From assembly GCA_963974215.1 (NCBI GenBank), contig CAXBBL010000014.1, positions 1-64,000 of the forward strand: DNA of 64,000 bases, given 5' to 3'. The notes under the pieces were generated by a model that ran no database searches, had not been told where the DNA came from, and was given only the letters and a program-made list of their open reading frames with translations. This stretch comes from Croceimicrobium sp963974215. Its GTDB lineage: Bacteria; Bacteroidota; Bacteroidia; Flavobacteriales; Schleiferiaceae. Numbering within the stretch: position 1 is the first letter of the stretch; every line of letters starts with the position of its first letter. Positions 59,097 to 64,000 of this stretch are shown here, in pieces. Made by a program: the position numbers and the translations under genes.

Positions 59097-59714
59097 ATGA
59101 AACAAAAGTGTATTTTCATTATCGGTCCTGAAAGTTCGGGCAGCACCTTAATTGCCAAGATAATTTCAGCTGCCCTCAATGGTGATGATGGATGGAATGG
59201 CCGTGGCTTCAATTGTTGTAATTCTGCTTCTTGTGATAGCGAGAAGTATTTTTTATTGCCTTGCCGTGAAGTGCAACATTTGGTTTGTCACCGATCGCTG
59301 CCATTTTTTTTAAACCCCGAGTGGCCGCCCATTAAAGAGTGGCAGTCCGCTTATGATGCGCGATTCGTAATTTGCACCAGAGATAGTACCATTGCGCAAA
59401 GGTCCGTTTCGGAACGATTTGAAAGAAAGTTAGAAATTATCCAGAACCATCAAGCAGTGGCCAGGCAAATTATTAGCGATTTGCTTAGCAGCAATGCACA
59501 AAACTTTATCTGGTCCTACGAGACCTTTATGTTTTTGAAAGAGGATTATTTACAACTGCTATTTGCATTTCTGGAGATCGAGAGTGAATTCGCGCCTGAA
59601 AGCTTAATGGATGCAAACCTAAAATACATCAAAAACAACTCGGGAGAAAAACGGTCAAAGCCAGACAAACAAAGATTGATAAATCGGTTTAGGGACTCCT
59701 TAAAAAATCGTTGA
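59097..59714 (+). CDS. P-loop sulfotransferase-like protein
   Basis: 205 aa. An N-terminal IIGPESSGSTLIAKIIS matches the 5'-phosphosulfate loop of sulfotransferases, and RFVICTRDSTIAQRSV the 3'-phosphate binding strand and helix. It is shorter than most sulfotransferases (about 250-300 aa), so the acceptor-binding part is reduced. Substrate unknown. Monocistronic. Confidence 0.75.
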   Translation: MKQKCIFIIGPESSGSTLIAKIISAALNGDDGWNGRGFNCCNSASCDSEKYFLLPCREVQHLVCHRSLPFFLNPEWPPIKEWQSAYDARFVICTRDSTIAQRSVSERFERKLEIIQNHQAVARQIISDLLSSNAQNFIWSYETFMFLKEDYLQLLFAFLEIESEFAPESLMDANLKYIKNNSGEKRSKPDKQRLINRFRDSLKNR

Positions 59715-59825
59715 AAATCAAGCGAATCAGCTGCCTGAAATTATAAAATGTAACTATTGCTGTACGATTAAAAAAATAGCAACGTTTTTTGCGCAGTCAC
59801 ATTCGTAATTTAAATCAATGTCAAA

Positions 59826-60187
59826 ATGAAAGACCTCAAGAAAATCACCCTGCAATTGCCCGAATATATTCTCCTTGCCGCAGTGGTATTTTATTGGTTT
59901 TCCGCAGGCGTTGCGGTTAATTATGTCGCAATTACTTTAGTGATTGGTCTAATTCTGCAGATTGTTTTTAAATTTCGACTGCTAGGAATTGTATTACCTA
60001 GCTTGCTGATGCTAACGAGTTTCTATATGCTTTTGGCGCTTATCTCTGAGTTTAATAAGTTCCCTACTTTTAATTACGAGGCTAAGAAATTGCTTTTCGT
60101 AGGTTAGCCATTTTTATGGGCAGCATGCTTGTATCGGGACTGATGTTTTTTAATTATGCCTTTCTGCCTTCCAAAGCTAAAGCGTAA
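59826..60187 (+). pseudogene. Small membrane protein gene with a frameshift
   Basis: The first frame (59826-60107) gives 93 aa with three hydrophobic helices, ending in EAKKLLFVG and a stop. In another frame, directly across the stop, an uninterrupted continuation reads LAIFMGSMLVSGLMFFNY then AFLPSKAKA and ends at 60187, giving the fourth helix. One missing base near 60104 explains it. Either a true mutation or a sequencing error; the parts together would make a ~120-aa four-helix protein of unknown function. Confidence 0.65.
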
Positions 60188-60417
60188 AACCAATTTATAG
60201 GGGAAGTTGGGCGGATTCGTCCCAAAGGAGGGATCAATTTTTAGTCATAACTATTGACCTGAGCTTGATATCAGCTAACTGATAACTGGAGATTAAGGAG
60301 CGTATGAGTATATGTCTATCTGTTAAGATAATAATCCATTAGTATGATAAGAGTTTTTACACTTGCTGCTATTCTTGTTTTTAGAAGCCATTTGTAATAA
60401 GCGCAAAATTTAAGTTA
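60188..60417. other. Intergenic region, nothing recognised
   Basis: AT-rich spacer between the frameshifted gene and the AraC-type regulator; no hairpin or open frame that I can support. It should contain the regulator's promoter. Confidence 0.35.
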
Positions 60418-61302
60418 ATGAATAATGTTCCGTTTATAAGTTTTAGGTCTGAACAGACAAGCAATCTTGGTTTCGAAATTGTTCCGATTGAACGAATTGC
60501 CCAGAACAGAAAGGAGCATACAGATCATAATCCAGAGTTGGCCCATCAGCTTAAATTTTACAATTTAATTTATTTCACAGAGGGTAGGGGCCGACATTTT
60601 ATTGACTTTCATTGGTACGATGTGGCGCCGGGTACATTAGTTTACCTGGCCAAAGAACAGGTGAGCGCCTTTGATTTTTCTAGCAACTTAAAGGGTTATT
60701 GTATAGTCTTTACCGATGATTTTTTCATTGATTGTTTTTCAAGTTTAGCCAGTGATTTTGTGTTCCGCTTGTTTAATCCACAGTTGTTTTCACCTCTGCT
60801 GCAAATTCCGGCACAGTCCGATTTTGATGATTACTTCTACTTGTTAAAGAAAGAGTTTGAGCAATCTTCATCTTTTAATTATGGCAAGATCATTAATGCT
60901 CTGTTTATAGTTTTGATTTCTAAGGCAGAAAGTATCAAACAAGAACAAACCTCCTTGCTTATAGAGACATCCAAAATCACGGTATTCAAGAATTTCAAAA
61001 CCCTACTGGAGCAAAATTTTGGGCAAAGTCGCAGTGCGGATTTTTATGCTAAAAAGTTGGCCATAACTTACAAGCACCTAAATTCTATTTGCAAGGATCT
61101 GGTTAACAAAACAGCCAAGAATGTAATAGATGATTTCGTGATTCTTCAGGCGAAACGAAGCTTAATTAATTCTTCGGTAAAAAGTAATGAGTTAGCTTAT
61201 CAATTGGGTTTTGAGGATCCTACTAATTTCTCGAAGTACTTTAAGAAGCATACCGGATTGACTCCAAATTTATTTGCCAAGTTCAACTCGACGATACATT
61301 AA
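60418..61302 (+). CDS. AraC-family transcriptional regulator
   Basis: 294 aa. The N-terminal cupin-like sensor domain (about 25-160) is followed by a C-terminal double helix-turn-helix (about 195-290) with FYAKKLAITYKHLNSICKD and the family signature ELAYQLGFEDPTNFSKYFKKHTGLTP. It probably senses a small molecule. The SnoaL-like gene 193 bp downstream on the same strand may be a target. Confidence 0.93.
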   Translation: MNNVPFISFRSEQTSNLGFEIVPIERIAQNRKEHTDHNPELAHQLKFYNLIYFTEGRGRHFIDFHWYDVAPGTLVYLAKEQVSAFDFSSNLKGYCIVFTDDFFIDCFSSLASDFVFRLFNPQLFSPLLQIPAQSDFDDYFYLLKKEFEQSSSFNYGKIINALFIVLISKAESIKQEQTSLLIETSKITVFKNFKTLLEQNFGQSRSADFYAKKLAITYKHLNSICKDLVNKTAKNVIDDFVILQAKRSLINSSVKSNELAYQLGFEDPTNFSKYFKKHTGLTPNLFAKFNSTIH

Positions 61303-61495
61303 TATCCTCGGGTTTAGCTTTGTGGGAATAATTTCAAACCGCTATCTAACTTTGGTCGAACTAAGGTTATTTGGGGGAGCTTGATATCGATACTACCTGT
61401 GCTAGAGGTTCGATTTTAACCATATTTCTACCCTTTTTCATCTTTCGATAGAACTTAGCTTCAGTCACCTTTGCTTCAGAATTAAACAGAAAACA

Positions 61496-61903
61496 ATGAC
61501 AAATAAAGATGTTATTACAGCCTTTTATCAAAAAGCACTAACGGTTAATGCAGAGTATCGTCCCGAAGCAATATTAGCTGAAATTTTGGCGGATGATTTT
61601 GTTTCTAAAGGTTCGGTTGAACTAAAAAACAAGCAGCAACTAATCGGCCAATTGGGCTTTTTCTGGCAACTGATTCCCAATCTAGAATGGGAGCCACAAG
61701 AAATTATTAACCAGGATAATCAGTATGTGGTAAGAAGTAAAGCTTCTGGTAATCCTAATGGTGACTTTATGGGTTTGCCAACAGATGGCTCGAAGGCTTT
61801 TAGTATTATGACCATTGATATTCACACGGTAGAAAATGGGAAAATCAAGGAAGTGCACCATCTAGAAGATTGGGGAACGGCTCTGAAGCAGCTAAAGTCT
61901 TAA
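61496..61903 (+). CDS. SnoaL/NTF2-like polyketide cyclase-family protein
   Basis: 135 aa. The cone-shaped NTF2-like fold is suggested by FYQKALTVN at the start, LADDFVSKGS, GDFMGLPTDGSKAFSIMTIDIH and KIKEVHHLEDWGTALKQL, all typical of SnoaL-like ester cyclases. The natural substrate is unknown. Monocistronic; followed by a dispersed repeat. Confidence 0.85.
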   Translation: MTNKDVITAFYQKALTVNAEYRPEAILAEILADDFVSKGSVELKNKQQLIGQLGFFWQLIPNLEWEPQEIINQDNQYVVRSKASGNPNGDFMGLPTDGSKAFSIMTIDIHTVENGKIKEVHHLEDWGTALKQLKS

Positions 61904-61906
61904 AAC

Positions 61907-61994
61907 CTGCATCTAGCTCATTCGCTATAGCCCACTACAGCTGCACGATGCAGACTAGTCTTTTCCTTTTCTTGAAAATCTGAGGCTATAATTT
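61907..61994 (+). repeat. Dispersed intergenic 88-bp repeat, copy 2
   Basis: Aligns without gaps with 49017-49104. It begins 4 bp after the SnoaL-like gene stop. Confidence 0.7.
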
Positions 61995-62065
61995 CAGGTC
62001 AAACTCAGGTTTAAAACCTTATTTCACGTTGAAGTAAGGTTAATTTCAGGTTCAACGAAGATTTA

Positions 62066-62111
62066 AAAAAAATAAGGGTGTCGATTCTCAAAACTCGGCA
62101 TCCTATTTTTT
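62066..62111. terminator. Bidirectional terminator between convergent genes
   Basis: Imperfect stem AATAAGGGTGTCGA / TCGGCATCCTATT with an A-run on its left and a T-run on its right, placed between the rightward SnoaL-like gene and the leftward 62156 gene. Confidence 0.75.
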
Positions 62112-62155
62112 ACTTGAATTCGATGATTATCGCATAGTTAAATTTAAGGTCGAGC

Positions 62156-62719
62156 TTAATCTTTTAAATCTCTTTCCACTACCTTTAAGAAAGGCGTGAG
62201 AATACTATCGCGCTCAATCATTTTGGCGCGCCAACTTTCATCGCGTTGCTCTTCTACCATTATTTTGTTTTGCGTACTGAAGTAGAACTGATCTTGGTAA
62301 AAATGTCCATCGGGGATTTCTGGCGCGGCAAGACTTCTTTTTAGAAATTTTTGGTAGCTATCTTCTGCAATTAAATCTTTTAGTAGCTGCTTGTAGTTCG
62401 ATTCGATGACAGCTATTTCTTGCCCATCTGCCTGCGAGCGTAAACAATAATAACGATACCTATTTATTTGAGGGAGATAAACTTCCAAGAGGTAGGTAGG
62501 GCGACTAAGGCGATATTTTTCAAGTTTCTCTAAAAGTACGCTGTCATTAAAGATGCTTACTTCTTCTGCTTTTTGTGCTTCGAAAAAGTAGTCGTAGAAA
62601 AAAAGGTATGCTTCTTGGCCTTGTACTTTTTGCGGCGCCACAGGATGCCATTGGGCCGATAAAGTGGCACAGTTTACAGTGATAACGAAAAAGACGAAAT
62701 AGAGGAGGGCTGCTTTCAC
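62156..62719 (-). CDS. Secreted protein of unknown function
   Basis: 187 aa with a signal peptide (about 1-22, ending LSA). The mature part is mixed helix and strand, rich in Tyr and Glu, with no recognised domain. It overlaps the upstream glycosyltransferase gene by 4 nt, so it belongs to the same leftward operon and may serve in cell-envelope polysaccharide metabolism. Confidence 0.75.
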   Translation of the reverse strand: MKAALLYFVFFVITVNCATLSAQWHPVAPQKVQGQEAYLFFYDYFFEAQKAEEVSIFNDSVLLEKLEKYRLSRPTYLLEVYLPQINRYRYYCLRSQADGQEIAVIESNYKQLLKDLIAEDSYQKFLKRSLAAPEIPDGHFYQDQFYFSTQNKIMVEEQRDESWRAKMIERDSILTPFLKVVERDLKD

Positions 62720-63750
62720 GGATTTAATGCTTGCTCAATTTTAGCAATAATTTTTTCGGGCGCCAAATGCGTTAGGCAAGCATAGTCCCCACGGAAACAT
62801 TCTTTATTACCAAAAATGCTACAAGGCCTGCAGTTTAGATCTTTGCGGGGAATTTGCACCATTAATTCTTCGTGTTCTCCCAGCGGACTAAAGCCGGCTA
62901 AAGGATGGGTCGCTCCCCAAATGGAAATGATTTTTATACCCGCCAAAGCGGCCAAATGCATATTACTCGAATCCATGGCGAGCATTAAATGCAGCTTTCG
63001 CATAATAGCAATTTCTTGCGGAAAGCGGAATTTACCGGCGATCATGCTGTAATTGATCTTAGAGGCTTGGGCTAGTTTTTCTAAATCGGCAACTTCTTCC
63101 GGGCCTCCAAAAAGGTAGAAATGATAATCTTTATTAGCACCGAAATGCCTTAAAACTTTTTCCATCTGCGCAAGCGGATAGCGTTTGGCTTTATGTTTAG
63201 CCATGGGGGCGATGCCGAGGTGAAACTTGGCGGTTGGGCTCGGAACTTCGCTCACAGAATCATCTTCCTTTAAGGGATAGAGCGCCGTTTCTTTTTCCGA
63301 AAAATTAAATTGAAGTCCCGCTCTCTGCAGGGTTTCAGCATACTTAATACTGCTGTGTTTAAGGGGCTGGACGATTTTATTTTCTTTTCGTACCAGGGCT
63401 TTACGTGCCTTTCTTTCTTTGTTAATTCGAAAAACAGGCAAGCCCATCAGGCGAAAAAAGCTGTTCAGTATACGACTGCGGAGGACGTTATGTGCATCAA
63501 TAACCAAGTCGGGTTTAATCTCCCGTTTAAGCGATTGTGCTAATTTCCACAGTCCTAAAAAGCCTTTGTGACGATCGTTTAAATCTGCCGCATGAAAGTG
63601 AATGTCTAAGTCACCTAGCAGAGATTTTATAAAAGGTCGCGACACCAGGTGGATTTCCACGGCGGGTTGATCACGTTTTAGTGCCGCTAAAACTGGCAGG
63701 AGCAGGGCAATGTCGCCCAATGCAGAATAGCGCTGCACTAAAATGCGCAT
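62716..63750 (-). CDS. Glycosyltransferase family 9 (heptosyltransferase-like)
   Basis: 344 aa. The GT9 features are ILVQRYSALGDIALLLPVLAALKR at the N-terminus, a central IAPMAKHKAKRYPLAQM, and the C-terminal nucleotide-sugar site HLMLAMDSSNMHLAALAGIKIISIWG with THPLAGFSP. It transfers a sugar from an activated donor to lipopolysaccharide core or similar. It overlaps the DUF4254 gene by 1 nt and the secreted protein gene by 4 nt. Confidence 0.92.
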   Translation of the reverse strand: MRILVQRYSALGDIALLLPVLAALKRDQPAVEIHLVSRPFIKSLLGDLDIHFHAADLNDRHKGFLGLWKLAQSLKREIKPDLVIDAHNVLRSRILNSFFRLMGLPVFRINKERKARKALVRKENKIVQPLKHSSIKYAETLQRAGLQFNFSEKETALYPLKEDDSVSEVPSPTAKFHLGIAPMAKHKAKRYPLAQMEKVLRHFGANKDYHFYLFGGPEEVADLEKLAQASKINYSMIAGKFRFPQEIAIMRKLHLMLAMDSSNMHLAALAGIKIISIWGATHPLAGFSPLGEHEELMVQIPRKDLNCRPCSIFGNKECFRGDYACLTHLAPEKIIAKIEQALNP

Positions 63751-64000
63751 TAATCTTCGCTTTTGTAAAGTACGGGGTTAAGCTCGGGGTCGTTGTACAT
63801 TTTCATTTGGCGGTAAACCTTAGAGATGCGGCGGCCCATGGCTAAGTCTTCTAGTAAGTGATCGATTGCGGTGCTCAAATCTTGCTCCTGTTCCTTTAAA
63901 ACGGAGAGCTTTAATTGGTTTTTCGCTTGCAATTCGGGCGAGCTATTTTCACGGCTGGCTTCAATTTGCATGTGGTATAATTTCAGGGCAAGGATGGATA
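63750..64000 (-). CDS. DUF4254 family protein (partial)
   Basis: The C-terminal ~83 residues are in the window; the reading frame stays open to the edge (the segment SILALKLYHMQIEA continues upstream of an internal Met). KLSVLKEQEQDLSTAIDHLL and VYRQMKMYNDPELNPVLY are typical of DUF4254, a Bacteroidetes family usually next to LPS glycosyltransferases, as here. Function unknown. Confidence 0.88.
   Translation of the reverse strand, partial: SILALKLYHMQIEASRENSSPELQAKNQLKLSVLKEQEQDLSTAIDHLLEDLAMGRRISKVYRQMKMYNDPELNPVLYKSED

Noticed and set aside
1..64000. CRISPR arrays and diversity-generating retroelements
   Set aside because: No spaced direct repeats of 20-40 bp and no reverse transcriptase were seen anywhere in the window.

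Overview
The window comes from a Bacteroidota chromosome, probably a marine member of the Flavobacteriales or a relative. Evidence: a Bacteroidetes-type RpoD, a porT-ubiE pair, a giant secreted protein ending in a type IX secretion sorting domain, a tmRNA whose tag reads GENNFALAA, TAnnTTTG-type promoter elements, and weak Shine-Dalgarno sequences with many ATGA/TAATG gene overlaps.

Layout. (1) 1-1722: a Bacteroidetes (IntDOT-like) tyrosine recombinase gene enclosed by a perfect 191-bp inverted repeat that carries a copy of the tmRNA 3' end and of its terminator. (2) 1710-29879: a ~28.2-kb integrated element bounded by a 21-bp direct repeat of the tmRNA 3' end, with arm-type integrase repeats just inside both ends and its own integrase at the right edge. 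From left to right it holds a fused nuclease-methylase restriction system with a specificity subunit, an XRE repressor opposite a long rightward operon, an origin/initiation module (DnaA-domain-IV-like protein, winged-helix protein, exact 11-bp iterons), small accessory genes (HNH, ASCH, M23 peptidase), an inserted MerR plus two membrane genes cassette, and about 14 kb of virion-like genes. (3) 29860-64000: tmRNA and ordinary chromosomal genes: amino-acid dehydrogenase, glycine/ornithine-lipid acyltransferases, rpe, rpoD, pnp, rpsO, accD, class I aldolase, Omp85 protein, TrmH methyltransferase, EamA transporter, a 1522-aa T9SS adhesin, FAD dehydrogenase, porT, ubiE, prohibitin-like protein, DUF898 plus M48 protease, lplA, AraC regulator and a glycosyltransferase.

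The notable system is the element in (2). It looks like a temperate virus, but I see no large terminase, portal, tape-measure, sheath or tail-tube gene. Instead there are small beta-rich coat candidates, at least nine proteins with a single hydrophobic segment (several ending in a transmembrane helix plus basic tail), a transglutaminase-fold cysteine peptidase, three kinds of peptidoglycan hydrolase (M23, lysozyme/transglycosylase-like, and a GH108-like muramidase with a membrane anchor), a signal-peptide-bearing spike candidate, and an ArdC-like antirestriction protein fused to a P-loop ATPase. This is the gene set expected of a tailless virus with an internal membrane, with plasmid-like iteron replication, and I do not recognise it as a described family. 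The viral interpretation is inference; individual domain calls are stated with their residues.

Integration has placed the element integrase 15 bp downstream of tmRNA on the same strand, while the ancestral tmRNA terminator now sits 28 kb away at the left end.
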